From DSNY01 sp040752195 (GTDB lineage: Bacteria > Pseudomonadota > Gammaproteobacteria > Burkholderiales > Burkholderiaceae_F), in assembly GCA_040752195.1 (NCBI GenBank), contig JBFMFC010000001.1, positions 1 through 64,000 of the forward strand: 64,000 nucleotides of DNA, written 5' to 3'. A program made the position numbers and the translations under genes. Positions 41,812-50,656 of the stretch are shown here, in pieces; the first letter of the stretch is position 1; the number at the start of each line of letters is the position of its first letter. The notes below the pieces were generated by a model that had not been told where the DNA came from, made no database searches, and saw nothing but the letters and a program-made list of their open reading frames with translations.

Positions 41812-42240
41812 ATGAAAACGTATTCTGCCAAGCCGCACGAGGTGCGGCGCGACTGGTTCGTCGTAGACGCCAGCGACAAAGTGCTCGGCCGGCTCGCCGC
41901 CGAGATCGCGCGCCGCCTGCGCGGCAAGCACAAGCCCGAGTACACGCCGCACGTCGATACCGGCGACTTCATCGTCGTCGTCAATGCGGGCAAGATCCGC
42001 GTGACCGGCAACAAGGCAGAGGACAAGATCTACTACCGCCACTCGAGCTACCCGGGCGGCGTCTACGAAACCTCGTTCGGCAAGATGCAGGGGCGTTTCC
42101 CGGGCCGCGCGCTCGAGATCGCGGTCAAGGGGATGCTTCCCAAGGGCCCCCTCGGCTACGCGATGATCAAGAAACTGAAGATCTACGCCGACGCCAGCCA
42201 CCCGCATTCGGCCCAGCAACCCAAGCCGCTCGAGATCTGA
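41812..42240 (+). CDS. rplM: 50S ribosomal protein L13
   Basis: The protein has 142 aa, the normal length. Seen: KTYSAKPHEVRRDWFVVDASDKVLGRLA, RGKHKPEYTPHVDTGDFIVVVNA, YRHSSYPGGVY and KGMLPKGPLGY. Large-subunit ribosomal protein, first gene of the conserved rplM-rpsI pair. A TAGAAT hexamer at 41671-41676 is a likely -10 and gives a leader of about 130 nt. The ATG at 41812 starts the known mature sequence, so the longer frame from 41743 is rejected. Confidence 0.97.
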   Translation: MKTYSAKPHEVRRDWFVVDASDKVLGRLAAEIARRLRGKHKPEYTPHVDTGDFIVVVNAGKIRVTGNKAEDKIYYRHSSYPGGVYETSFGKMQGRFPGRALEIAVKGMLPKGPLGYAMIKKLKIYADASHPHSAQQPKPLEI

Positions 42241-42247
42241 GGACAGC

Positions 42248-42640
42248 ATGATCGGCAACTACAACTACGGCACCGGCCGCCGCAAGAGTTCGGTGGCGCG
42301 CGTTTTCATCAAGCGCGGCACGGGCAAGATCACCATCAACGACCGACCGATCGAACAGTACTTCCATCGCGAGACGGGGCGCATGATCGCGCGCCAGCCG
42401 CTCGAGCTGACGAACCACGCGACGACGTTCGACATTCAGGTCAACGTCGACGGCGGCGGCGAGTCCGGCCAGGCGGGCGCGGTGCGCCACGGCATCACAC
42501 GCGCACTGATCGACTACGACGCGACGCTCAAGCCGGTGCTGTCCAAGGCGGGGCTCGTCACGCGCGATGCGCGCGAAGTCGAGCGCAAAAAGGTCGGTTT
42601 GCGCAAAGCGCGTCGCCGCAAGCAGTTCTCGAAACGCTGA
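42248..42640 (+). CDS. rpsI: 30S ribosomal protein S9
   Basis: The protein has 130 aa. Seen: YNYGTGRRKSSVARVFIKRGTGKI, the repeat region VNVDGGGESGQAGAVRHGITRALI and the invariant C-terminus KKVGLRKARRRKQFSKR, whose tail reaches the ribosomal P site. It lies 7 nt after rplM and is cotranscribed with it. A region packed with hairpins follows (42656-42804). Confidence 0.97.
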   Translation: MIGNYNYGTGRRKSSVARVFIKRGTGKITINDRPIEQYFHRETGRMIARQPLELTNHATTFDIQVNVDGGGESGQAGAVRHGITRALIDYDATLKPVLSKAGLVTRDAREVERKKVGLRKARRRKQFSKR

Positions 42641-42655
42641 GGCGCGGGCAGCGTC

Positions 42656-42804
42656 GGAGGGCACTGTGCCCTCCACGTCTGGATTACTTTGTTTGCGCAG
42701 CGTGCCGGTGCCGCCCGAGCGGCGCCGGCACGTATACTCCGACCGAAAGAGCCGCTCGCGAAGCGGCTTTTTCGTCGGTGCTGGCCGGTATCCGGCCGGC
42801 ACCG
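42656..42804 (+). terminator. four consecutive hairpins between rpsI and argC, the third terminator-like
   Basis: The inverted repeats are 42656-42664 with 42666-42674 (9 bp, 1-nt centre), 42702-42714 with 42719-42731 (13 bp), 42750-42756 with 42762-42768 followed by Ts to 42772 (a classic terminator) and 42776-42788 with 42792-42804 (13 bp). A TATACT hexamer at 42733-42738 lies between the second and third. The third hairpin probably ends rplM-rpsI. The fourth ends 15 nt before argC. Confidence 0.72.
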
Positions 42805-42819
42805 TGAACGAGGAGTGCA

Positions 42820-43878
42820 ATGCAACGGCGGATACGGGTTGGGGTCGTCGGCGGCACCGGCTACACGGGCGCCGAACTGCTGCGCCTGCTCTCACAGCAC
42901 CCCTCGGTCGAGCTTGCGGCGATCACGTCGCGCAAGGACGCCGGCACGCGTGTCGCCGACATGTTTCCGTCGTTGCGCGGCCGGGTCGATCTGGCCTTCG
43001 TCACACCCGACGAAGCGCAGCTCGCCACGTGTGACGTCGTTTTTTTCGCCACCCCGCACGGCGTCGCGATGAGCCAGGCGCGCGAGCTGCTGGCGGCGGG
43101 CGTTCGACTGATCGATCTCGCGGCCGACTTCCGGCTCAAGGATGCAGCCGAGTTCGAGCGCTGGTACAAGATGCCGCACACGTGTCCGGACCTGCTCGCC
43201 GAAGCGGTCTACGGGCTGCCCGAGATGAACCGGGCGGCCATCGCCAAGGCGCGGCTGATCGGCCTGCCGGGTTGCTATCCGACCAGCGTGCAGCTCGGAC
43301 TGCTGCCGCTGCTGGAGCTGGAACGCCGCCGCCCCGGCGCGATCGACACCGACTCGATCATCGCCGACTGCAAGTCGGGTGCGAGCGGCGCAGGCCGCAA
43401 GGCGGAGCTGGGGTTGCTGCTCGCAGAGGTGTCCGACAACTTCAAGGCGTACAACGTGTCGGGCCACCGCCATCATCCCGAAACAGCGCAACAGCTTGCC
43501 GCGATGGCGGGCAAGGCGGTCGGCCTGACCTTCGTGCCGCATCTCGTACCCATGGTGCGCGGGATCCTGTCCACGCTGTACGTGCGGCTGAAAGCGGCTG
43601 CGAACGATGACGTGCAGGCGCTGTACGAGGCGCGGTATCGCGACGAGCCGTTCGTCGACGTGATGCCCTTCGGCAGCCATCCGGAAACGCGCAGCGTGCG
43701 CGCGTCGAATCTGGTGCGCATCGCGCTGCACCGGCCGGCGGGCGGCCACCTGCTGATCGTGCTCGTCGTCGAGGACAACCTGGTCAAGGGCGCTTCCGGC
43801 CAGGCCGTGCAGGTGATGAACATCATGTTCGGACGCCCCGAAACCGAGGGCCTGCAACAGGTGCCGATCCTGCCGTAG
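42820..43878 (+). CDS. argC: N-acetyl-gamma-glutamyl-phosphate reductase
   Basis: The protein has 352 aa. ArgC makes N-acetylglutamate semialdehyde from the acyl phosphate using NADPH, in arginine synthesis. Motifs: VGVVGGTGYTGAELLRLLSQHP (Rossmann start), FFATPHGVAMSQ, the active-site cysteine in LIGLPGCYPTSVQLGL, KSGASGAGRK and HRHHPETAQQL. GAGGAG precedes the ATG at 42820. The leader holds a 13-bp hairpin just before the ribosome site, which could modulate translation. The argE gene of the same pathway is elsewhere in the window (10390). Confidence 0.95.
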   Translation: MQRRIRVGVVGGTGYTGAELLRLLSQHPSVELAAITSRKDAGTRVADMFPSLRGRVDLAFVTPDEAQLATCDVVFFATPHGVAMSQARELLAAGVRLIDLAADFRLKDAAEFERWYKMPHTCPDLLAEAVYGLPEMNRAAIAKARLIGLPGCYPTSVQLGLLPLLELERRRPGAIDTDSIIADCKSGASGAGRKAELGLLLAEVSDNFKAYNVSGHRHHPETAQQLAAMAGKAVGLTFVPHLVPMVRGILSTLYVRLKAAANDDVQALYEARYRDEPFVDVMPFGSHPETRSVRASNLVRIALHRPAGGHLLIVLVVEDNLVKGASGQAVQVMNIMFGRPETEGLQQVPILP

Positions 43879-43893
43879 CGAGGCAGCAGCGCG

Positions 43894-44631
43894 ATGAAGT
43901 GGAAGCTGTTCAGGCGCCGGATGACCGTCAGCGCGCCGCGCGTGACCATTCGCAGCCAGCTCCCGTGGCCGATTCGCGTGCTTTTTGCGTTCATGCTGCT
44001 GGTCGCGGCGACTGCCGCCGGCGTGGCGATCTACGAGTACGGCAAGGAGTTCGCCGGTCCCGGCCGGCGCGAGTTGACCGCCGAAGTCGAGCGGCTGAAC
44101 TCGCAGCTGCGCGAGCTGAAATCCGAACGCGACCGGCTGGCCGCCGTGGCGACGGCGTACGAAGCCCAGATGAAGGTCGAGCGCAGCGCACAGGAGCAGC
44201 TCGCAGCGCAGGTCGCACAGCTCGAAACGGAGGCCAACCGCCTGCGCGAAGACCTCGACTTCTTCGAGAGCCTGCTGCCGGCCGGCACCGGTTCGAAAGG
44301 GGTTGTGATCCGCAGCTTCCGCATGCAGCCCGACGGCGAGCCGAACCGGATGCGCTATCGGCTGCTCGTTCAGCAAAGCGGCAAGCCGCAACGCGACTTC
44401 GTCGGGTCGGTGCAGATGCAGGTCAACTTCGTGCAGGGCGGGCGCAACTTCACGCTGCAGGTGCCCGATCCGGGTTCGGCCGACGCGGCGCGTTCGCTCG
44501 ACCTGGTGTTCCGGCACTACCAGCGTGTCGAGGGCACGCTGAGCCTTCCGGCTGGTGCGGTCGCGCGTTCGGTGCTGGTGCGCATCATCGCGGGCGGCGA
44601 AACCCAGACCCAGCAGACATTCATGCTCTAG
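43894..44631 (+). CDS. DUF6776-family membrane-anchored coiled-coil protein
   Basis: The protein has 245 aa. One N-terminal membrane helix (PIRVLFAFMLLVAATAAGVAIYEY) is followed by a coiled coil, residues about 60-125 (LTAEVERLNSQLRELKSERDRLAAVATAYEAQ continuing to LREDLDFFESLLP), and then a beta-rich periplasmic domain (VIRSFRMQPDGEPNRMRYRLLVQQ). It sits between argC and bactofilin in many Burkholderiales. The order suggests an envelope or division scaffold, but the function is unknown. Confidence 0.8.
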   Translation: MKWKLFRRRMTVSAPRVTIRSQLPWPIRVLFAFMLLVAATAAGVAIYEYGKEFAGPGRRELTAEVERLNSQLRELKSERDRLAAVATAYEAQMKVERSAQEQLAAQVAQLETEANRLREDLDFFESLLPAGTGSKGVVIRSFRMQPDGEPNRMRYRLLVQQSGKPQRDFVGSVQMQVNFVQGGRNFTLQVPDPGSADAARSLDLVFRHYQRVEGTLSLPAGAVARSVLVRIIAGGETQTQQTFML

Positions 44632-44659
44632 CGGGGCTTGTTCCCAAAAGGAGGTTCCC

Positions 44660-45121
44660 ATGTTCGGCAAGAAGCCGGCGACACCCAAGGAAATCGGCAG
44701 CCTGATCGGCGCCGGCACGACCGTGACCGGCGATGTTCTGTTCTCGGGCGGGCTGCGCATCGACGGCATCGTCAAGGGCGCCGTTCGTTGCGTCGACGGC
44801 GAGAAGGGCGGAATGCTCGTCGTCAGCGAGCACGGCACCGTCGAAGGCGAGGTGCGCACGGCCCATCTGGTCGTGGCTGGGCGCATCGCGGGGCCGGTCT
44901 ACGCAAGCGAACTCGTCGAACTGCAGCCCAAGGCGCGCGTCACTGGCGACGTCCACTACCGGGCGCTCGAAATGCACCACGGCGCGGTCGTCGAAGGAAC
45001 CCTGGCGCATCGTTCGGCACCGGACCTGAAGACCGAGCCGAAACTGGCCTTGAAACTGTCCGCCGCCGGCACCAATTCGGAGGCTCGGGCCGACGGAACG
45101 CCCGAGTCGACGGCGGGGTGA
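44660..45121 (+). CDS. bactofilin
   Basis: The protein has 153 aa. A right-handed beta-helix of regular strands: IGAGTTVTGDVLFSGGLRIDGIVKGAVR, VVSEHGTVEGEVRTAHLVVAGRIAGPVYA, VELQPKARVTGDVHYRALEMHHGAVVEGTL. Bactofilins polymerise without nucleotide at the inner face of the membrane and position wall or polar proteins. AAAGGAGG precedes the ATG at 44660. It lies 28 nt after the coiled-coil gene and probably forms a functional pair with it. Confidence 0.92.
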   Translation: MFGKKPATPKEIGSLIGAGTTVTGDVLFSGGLRIDGIVKGAVRCVDGEKGGMLVVSEHGTVEGEVRTAHLVVAGRIAGPVYASELVELQPKARVTGDVHYRALEMHHGAVVEGTLAHRSAPDLKTEPKLALKLSAAGTNSEARADGTPESTAG

Positions 45122-45151
45122 TCCGGATCAACCCACAGGCCCGGCGGACCC

Positions 45152-45157
45152 TATAAT
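45152..45157 (+). promoter_or_regulatory. -10 element of erpA
   Basis: A consensus TATAAT hexamer, 30 nt before the erpA ATG and just after the bactofilin stop. It is the best-matching -10 in the window. The -35 region is poor, so an activator may be needed. Confidence 0.55.
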
Positions 45158-45187
45158 GGCTTCGCGAATTCCCAATGGAGAGCCTCT

Positions 45188-45538
45188 ATGAACGCTGCGG
45201 TTGAGATGCCGGCGCCCCTGCTGTTTTCGGACTCGGCGGCTGCCAAGGTCAAACAGTTGATCGACGAAGAGGGCAACCCAGACCTCAAGCTGCGCGTGTT
45301 CGTGCAGGGGGGCGGGTGCTCGGGCTTCCAGTACGGTTTCACCTTCGACGAAGTCGTCAACGAGGACGACACGACGATGGAGAAAAACGGCGTCACGCTG
45401 CTGATCGACTCGATGAGCTACCAGTACCTGGTCGGCGCCGAGATCGACTACAAAGAGGACCTCGAAGGCGCGCAGTTCGTGATCAAGAACCCGAACGCGC
45501 AAACGACCTGCGGCTGCGGATCCTCGTTCTCGGTTTGA
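45188..45538 (+). CDS. erpA: iron-sulfur cluster insertion protein
   Basis: The protein has 116 aa and is an A-type Fe-S carrier. Its three cluster cysteines are visible in VQGGGCSGFQYGFTFDE and TTCGCGSSFSV. Other conserved parts: LLFSDSAAAKVKQLIDEEGN, DSMSYQYLVGAEIDYKEDL and FVIKNPNAQ. ErpA delivers 4Fe-4S clusters to targets such as the isoprenoid enzymes and respiratory dehydrogenases. GGAG lies before the ATG. A terminator follows. Confidence 0.95.
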   Translation: MNAAVEMPAPLLFSDSAAAKVKQLIDEEGNPDLKLRVFVQGGGCSGFQYGFTFDEVVNEDDTTMEKNGVTLLIDSMSYQYLVGAEIDYKEDLEGAQFVIKNPNAQTTCGCGSSFSV

Positions 45539-45570
45539 TGCTTCGGCGGACGCTTCGCGTCCTCGGATCA

Positions 45571-45601
45571 TCGGGGCGCCTCGGGGCGCCCCGAGCTTTT
45601 T
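45571..45601 (+). terminator. terminator of erpA
   Basis: GGGGCGCC and GGCGCCCC form an 8-bp stem with a 4-nt loop, extended by flanking TCG/CGA, and five Ts follow at 45597-45601. It separates erpA from the convergent anmK. Confidence 0.82.
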
Positions 45602-46711
45602 CTAGGCAGGATAAAGACAGCCCAGCACGCGCGGGCCGCGCGCGCCGGTGACCGCGGGGAGGTTGCCCGGGCGCCGCTCGACGTGCTCGCGCGCGAGCCA
45701 GGCCATCGCCATCGCCTCGACGTGCTCGGGTGCGACGCCGAGCGTCTCGCTCGATGCGACCGGCCGCGGCGCGCACTCCTCCGCGAGCATGCGCATCAGC
45801 GTCTTGTTGTAGGCACCGCCGCCGCAGACGATCACGTCCGCGGCCTTCGGGAAGTGGCGCTCGATCGCCTGGCCGATCGTCACCGCGGTCAGCCGCGTCA
45901 GCGTGGCCTGCACGTTGCGCGCGTCGTACTGGCGGCCGGCCATCTTGCGCGTCAGCCACTCCATGTTGAAGAGATCGCGTCCCGTGCTCTTGGGCGGCGG
46001 CGCGTCGAAAAACGGCTCGTCGAGCAGCGCTTCGAGCAGCGCCGCTTCGCTGCGCCCGCTCGCGGCCCAGTGGCCGTCGCGATCGTACAGCTCGCCCGAG
46101 TGCGCCTGCGCCCACGCGTCGATCAGCACGTTGCCCGGCCCGCAGTCGAAGCCGATCACCTTGCCGCCGCTGCCGCGCGCCGGCAACCCCGTCACGTTGG
46201 CGATTCCGCCGATGTTGACGACCGCGCGCGGCTCGTCGGTGCTGAAGATCGCTGCGTGAAAGGCCGGCACCAGTGGCGCGCCCTGGCCGCCGGCGGCGAT
46301 GTCGCGGCTGCGGAAATCCGCGACGACATCGATGCCGGTCAGCTCGGCGAGCAGCGCCGGCGCGTTCAGTTGCAGCGTATAGCCTGCGTCCGGCCGGTGG
46401 CGGATCGTCTGCCCGTGCGCGCCGATCGCGCGGACATCGGCGGCATCGACTTCCGCGTGGCGCAGGACGTCCTGCGTTGCCGCCGCGTACAGCCGTGTCA
46501 GGTGCTGCGCGGCCACTGCGGCGCGGTGACAATCGTCCCAGCCGGCCGAGTTCAACAGCAGCAGTTCGCGGCGCAGCTCCGCGGTGAACTGGTGGTGGGC
46601 GTGCGCCTTGATCGCCGGCCGCAGCCCGCCGAGATCGACGAGCAGCGCGTCGACGCCGTCGAGGCTGGTGCCGGACATCAAACCGATGTAGAGGGCCGTC
46701 GCTTGCGTCAT
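45602..46711 (-). CDS. anmK: anhydro-N-acetylmuramic acid kinase
   Basis: The protein has 369 aa. AnmK converts anhydroMurNAc from wall turnover to MurNAc-6-phosphate. Motifs: YIGLMSGTSLDGVDALLVDLGG (N-terminal phosphate-binding loop), GAHGQTIRHRPDAGYTLQL, VVNIGGIANVTGLPA, GFDCGPGNVLIDAWAQAHSG and VIVCGGGAYNKTLMRML. AGGAA precedes the ATG at 46711. It is divergent from tyrS, an arrangement common in the order. Confidence 0.94.
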   Translation of the reverse strand: MTQATALYIGLMSGTSLDGVDALLVDLGGLRPAIKAHAHHQFTAELRRELLLLNSAGWDDCHRAAVAAQHLTRLYAAATQDVLRHAEVDAADVRAIGAHGQTIRHRPDAGYTLQLNAPALLAELTGIDVVADFRSRDIAAGGQGAPLVPAFHAAIFSTDEPRAVVNIGGIANVTGLPARGSGGKVIGFDCGPGNVLIDAWAQAHSGELYDRDGHWAASGRSEAALLEALLDEPFFDAPPPKSTGRDLFNMEWLTRKMAGRQYDARNVQATLTRLTAVTIGQAIERHFPKAADVIVCGGGAYNKTLMRMLAEECAPRPVASSETLGVAPEHVEAMAMAWLAREHVERRPGNLPAVTGARGPRVLGCLYPA

Positions 46712-46803
46712 GGGTCGTTCCTCGCCTGCGAGGTCGTGTCAATTAAACTCCGCGCTCGCACTTTGCGCCAGCCGGTGAACGCCGGATGCGGCCGCCTCGC
46801 CCG

Positions 46804-48045
46804 ATGTCCAGCCACGAGCCCGCCTACCCCATCACACCCGAAGTCGAGCGCGCGCTCGCGCTCGTCAAGCGCGGTTGCGACGAACTGCTGGTCGAAGCCG
46901 AGTTCGCGCGCAAGCTCGCGCGCTCGCAGGCGACCGGCAGGCCGCTGCGCTGCAAGCTCGGGCTCGACCCGACCGCGCCCGACATCCACCTCGGCCACAC
47001 GGTCGTGCTCAACAAACTTCGGCAACTGCAGGACCTCGGCCACACGGTGATCTTCCTGATCGGCGACTTCACGTCGATGATCGGCGACCCGAGCGGGCGC
47101 AACACGACCCGCCCGCCGCTCACGCGCGAGCAGATCGAAGCCAACGCAAAGACCTATTTCGAGCAGGCCGCGCTCGTGCTCGACCGCGAAAAGACCGAGA
47201 TCCGCTACAACTCGGAGTGGTCGATCCCGCTCGGCGCCGACGGCATGATCAAGCTCGCCGCCAAGTACACGCTGGCGCGGCTGCTCGAGCGCGACGACTT
47301 CGCCAAGCGGATGCGCGAGAACGCGCCGATCGCGATGCACGAGCTGTTGTATCCGCTGATGCAGGGCTACGACTCGGTCGCGCTGCACGCGGATCTGGAA
47401 CTCGGCGGCACCGACCAGAAGTTCAACCTGCTGGTCGGACGCGAGCTGCAGCGCCACTACGGGCAGGAGCCGCAGTGCATCCTGACGATGCCGCTGCTCG
47501 AAGGGCTCGACGGCGTCGAGAAGATGTCCAAGAGCAAGGGGAACTACGTCGGCATCACCGAGCCGCCGTTCGAGATGTTCGGCAAGATCATGTCGATCTC
47601 CGACGAGCAGATGTGGCGCTGGTACGACCTGCTGTCGATGCGGTCGAACGAGGAGATCGCGCTGTTGAAGCGGCAGGCGCAGGAAGGCCGCAATCCGCGC
47701 GACATCAAGGTGCTGCTCGCCAAGGAGATCGTCGCGCGGTTCCATTCGAGCCGCGCCGCCGACGTCGCCGAGTTCGAGTTCATGGCCCGCTTCGGAGCGG
47801 GCGCCGTGCCGAAGGAGATGCCGGAGTTCAGCTTCGCCGCCGGCGAAAAGGGCGGCATCGCGATCGCTGCGCTGCTCAAGCAGGCGGGGCTGGCACCGTC
47901 GACCTCGGAGGCGATCCGCAACATCGAGCAGGGCGGCGTGCGGATCGACGGGCAGAAGGTCGCCGACCGCGCGCTGCTGGTGAAACCCGGCACCTACGTC
48001 GTGCAGGTCGGCAAGCGCAAGTGGGCGCGCGTGACCGTGCGCTGA
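46804..48045 (+). CDS. tyrS: tyrosyl-tRNA synthetase
   Basis: The protein has 413 aa, class I synthetase of the TyrZ-like (long) bacterial type. The HIGH motif is DIHLGH in CKLGLDPTAPDIHLGHTVVL, and the KMSKS motif is seen in GVEKMSKSKGNYVG. The C-terminal S4 RNA-binding domain (SEAIRNIEQGGVRIDGQKVADRALLV) is present. I chose the ATG at 46804, which starts the conserved segment; an ATG at 46786 is also in frame. It is convergent with the AraC-type regulator gene. Confidence 0.95.
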   Translation: MSSHEPAYPITPEVERALALVKRGCDELLVEAEFARKLARSQATGRPLRCKLGLDPTAPDIHLGHTVVLNKLRQLQDLGHTVIFLIGDFTSMIGDPSGRNTTRPPLTREQIEANAKTYFEQAALVLDREKTEIRYNSEWSIPLGADGMIKLAAKYTLARLLERDDFAKRMRENAPIAMHELLYPLMQGYDSVALHADLELGGTDQKFNLLVGRELQRHYGQEPQCILTMPLLEGLDGVEKMSKSKGNYVGITEPPFEMFGKIMSISDEQMWRWYDLLSMRSNEEIALLKRQAQEGRNPRDIKVLLAKEIVARFHSSRAADVAEFEFMARFGAGAVPKEMPEFSFAAGEKGGIAIAALLKQAGLAPSTSEAIRNIEQGGVRIDGQKVADRALLVKPGTYVVQVGKRKWARVTVR

Positions 48046-48092
48046 TTCAGCCGACAAATCGTCGGCATCCGAGGCGCAAGGTCGAAGCGGCG

Positions 48093-48989
48093 CTACGAGC
48101 GCCGGAACTCGCGTGGAGAAAGCCCTGTCGCTTTTCTGAAGCGCTTGGCGAATTGGCCCGCGTCGGCGAAACCCACTGAGAACGCCACCTCCTGTATGGA
48201 CAGCACGCAGTTTCTCAGGCGCTCTCGCGCGACTTCGATCCGGCGCGCCAGCACGAATCGATGCGGGGGCAAGCCTGTGGCCGCTCTGAAAGCTCGGCAA
48301 AAGTGGTACTGGCTCAATCCAGCCTGCGCCGCCATGTCGACTAACCGTATCGGCTGATCCAGATTGGCATCCACGTACTCGGCTACCGCCCTCAAGCGCG
48401 CCTCCGACAGCCGCAGCCGCGCCGGCGATTCTCGAATGGACGGCCGACCGCGGCACAGACGTATCAAGTGAGCTGCAAGCACCTGGGCCGCGGCGTCGGC
48501 GAGCAACGGTCCGTGAAGGTTGCCTTCCTGCAGGTCCCGATCGAGCTCCAGCCCGATCGCCGTGACGAGCGGGTCGATCGAGTTCGCAAACACGGGATGG
48601 CCGTCAAAGCGGACCGGCGGATCCATCTGTTCCGCGGCAGCCACGACAAGCTTCGGGTCGAGCGAAATGAAGAACAACTCGCCCATGCTCTTTGGGTAGA
48701 TGACCTGGTGCGGGCAGCCGTGGGGGACGTACGCCGTGGAGCCGCGCTGCTGCGCCTCCTTGACGACTCGCCCATCTGCGATGCGGGTGGCCTCCGATCG
48801 AGCGTTCAGTTTGACCATCAGGTAGTGCTTCTGCATGACATGCGGCTCGGTCGAGAATTGGCCATCGTGCCTGCGTTCGAAGTAGATGCCCCGCCAGCCC
48901 GCGGAGCGGCTCGAAAGGTCAGGTGGGATGCCGAATATCCGAGCGTTCGTCTGCGCGTCGGAAAAGTCGAACTCGGGCAACCGAAGCAT
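48093..48989 (-). CDS. AraC-family transcriptional regulator
   Basis: The protein has 298 aa. The C-terminal third has the two helix-turn-helices of AraC/XylS regulators: IRLVDMAAQAGLSQYHFCRAFRAATG and IQEVAFSVGFADAGQFAKRFRKATGLSPREFRR. The N-terminal 180 residues form a cupin-like sensor with HYLMVKLNAR and VPHGCPHQVIYP. AGAGGTG precedes the ATG at 48989, and longer readings are rejected. It may once have controlled the aromatic-CoA genes whose remains lie to its right. Its effector is unknown. Confidence 0.88.
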   Translation of the reverse strand: MLRLPEFDFSDAQTNARIFGIPPDLSSRSAGWRGIYFERRHDGQFSTEPHVMQKHYLMVKLNARSEATRIADGRVVKEAQQRGSTAYVPHGCPHQVIYPKSMGELFFISLDPKLVVAAAEQMDPPVRFDGHPVFANSIDPLVTAIGLELDRDLQEGNLHGPLLADAAAQVLAAHLIRLCRGRPSIRESPARLRLSEARLRAVAEYVDANLDQPIRLVDMAAQAGLSQYHFCRAFRAATGLPPHRFVLARRIEVARERLRNCVLSIQEVAFSVGFADAGQFAKRFRKATGLSPREFRRS

Positions 48990-49912
48990 CCTGCACCTCT
49001 TTGCGTACGCTTGGTTGAACGGATGTGGCGCATCGAAGCAAAGTTCGCGCACACATGACCACGGCCACGACCCGCCAGCTGCCGTTCGTTGGGCAACACG
49101 CGTCATGGACCGGTCCGGATGCTCTGGACGGACGCGCTATGGCTGTCCGTCGTTCCTGGCTACACCAGCACCAACTCGCATCGCTGCGACGTCCGCCACC
49201 AGGTTCATCGGGACGCGAGTTGAAACCATACGCCGCTGCATACGCCCTCGGCAGTCCGACATTCGCGCCATGGAAGACCCGAACCTCGTTGTCCCGCCAA
49301 TTTGGGCAAGGTCGCGAGCAAGTTCTGACCAGAACGGCAACTTTCGACTAGGTTCGGCCGCGAAAGTTGTGGTCAAGTTGCTGACATCGCTCGGCATGCT
49401 TGCTGCATGCACTCGAGTTCTCGGTCGGTCGCAACGCATAGCCTCATGGCAAAACCAGGTCTCACTGACAAGTACGCGTTCGAACACGGCGGCAGACAGC
49501 TTGCTGGCGATGTTGCTCTGAAACGGCTCGGCGTGCTGGAAGCCCTGAGTACGAGCTTTAGCTGCGCGGTTCGACGCGAAATCATGGAGCTGTGGCGGCC
49601 GTCGACAGATGATGCGATGCGCACTCCGGCGCCGGCACAGCTTCTAACCCCCACTAAGGAGACCTCGTGATGCTGATTGGTTTGGCCACGCACAGAGAAG
49701 GAAGGGCTGTCGGATCAAGGTCTGCAGCGAGGCGCGGACCGCGTGGCGGCTGCGAACGCGCTCGCGCACGCAACGTGTACCTCGACGGCCGGCGGAGGAT
49801 CGGCTCGCTAGATCGGTGCACGAACGTGACGTGACGCCGGCGGCGCGAATCGCCAATGGATGCGCAACGCTGTCGGGCGACATGCTTTGACGTCGGGACA
49901 ACGAGGTCATAG
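48990..49912. other. 923-base decayed stretch without a supported gene
   Basis: The sequence is less GC-biased than its surroundings, and frames are broken throughout. A ribosome-site-like AAGGAG before an ATG at 49670 leads only to a 54-codon frame of unknown character. Another frame ends in RIANGCATLSGDML at about 49890, which looks coding but which I cannot assign. The region is best read as relic DNA between the regulator and the broken oxygenase gene. Confidence 0.5.
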
Positions 49913-50468
49913 ATGTTCACGGATCGGGTCGGGATCGGCGGCTTCAACAAGCTCCCGGCGGAGTACAAGGAAGTGCTGATCGGCAACTGGCCGCGAACGG
50001 TAAAAACGGAGAGCGGCGCGCCGCTACTTTGCTGCCGACAGCATGAACGTCGTGTCCACACACCGGGAAGAGCGGGCGGCGTTCAGCTTCCTATGCGAGC
50101 TTGAAGGGCACTTCCAGATCAAGGAGATGGTTGACAGCAGCTACACGCCGCTCACTTCTGTTGCAGCGTCGATACTCAAGGAGGAAGCCGGACATTTCGC
50201 TCATGGGGTGGCACTCATGCGAGCTGCGGCGCAAACGGAAGCGTCGAAGGACCGCGCGCAAGCCGCGCTGGAACGCTTTTACCCGCTTGCGCTGGATATG
50301 TTCGGCCGTTCCGATTCAAGACGCGCCGAGGCGGCAGTGCGGTGGGGCTTGCGAAAGCACACGAACGCGGAGCTGCGAAACCTGTACCAGGCCGAGATCG
50401 CCAGCCACATCAATCGTTTGGGATACGGGGTTCCCGAAGACGACCCTTCGCGGCGAAAGTTCGTCTGA
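49913..50468 (+). pseudogene. broken PaaA/PaaC-like diiron oxygenase subunit gene
   Basis: The first frame (49913 on) reads MFTDRVGIGGFNKLPAEYKEVLIGNW and then loses sense. From about 50015 the next frame continues RRYFAADSMNVVSTHREERAAFSFL, IKEMVDSSYTPLTSVAASILKEEAGHFAHG and YPLALDMFGRSDSRRAEAAVRWGLRKHTN to the stop at 50468. EEAGH and the surrounding helices fit the phenylacetyl-CoA epoxidase/aromatic-CoA diiron family. Removing one A after GAG (about 50013) would join the frames. The result, about 185 aa, is short for the family, so part may be deleted. The assignment is by motif only. Confidence 0.55.
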
Positions 50469-50656
50469 ACCGGAGGGCGTCAAGCGCTCCGGGGTGCGTG
50501 TGGCGCTAGTCGATCGACAATGCGTCCGATCGGCGCAGGACCGATCGCGCCATGCCTGCGTGGAGTCGCAGTACGGCTTCCCCTTGGTGCGGCGCGGGCA
50601 TTGCCGACCGAAGCCGAGCACGTTCGCATTCGCTGTCCGGAAGCGCACCGTACCCA

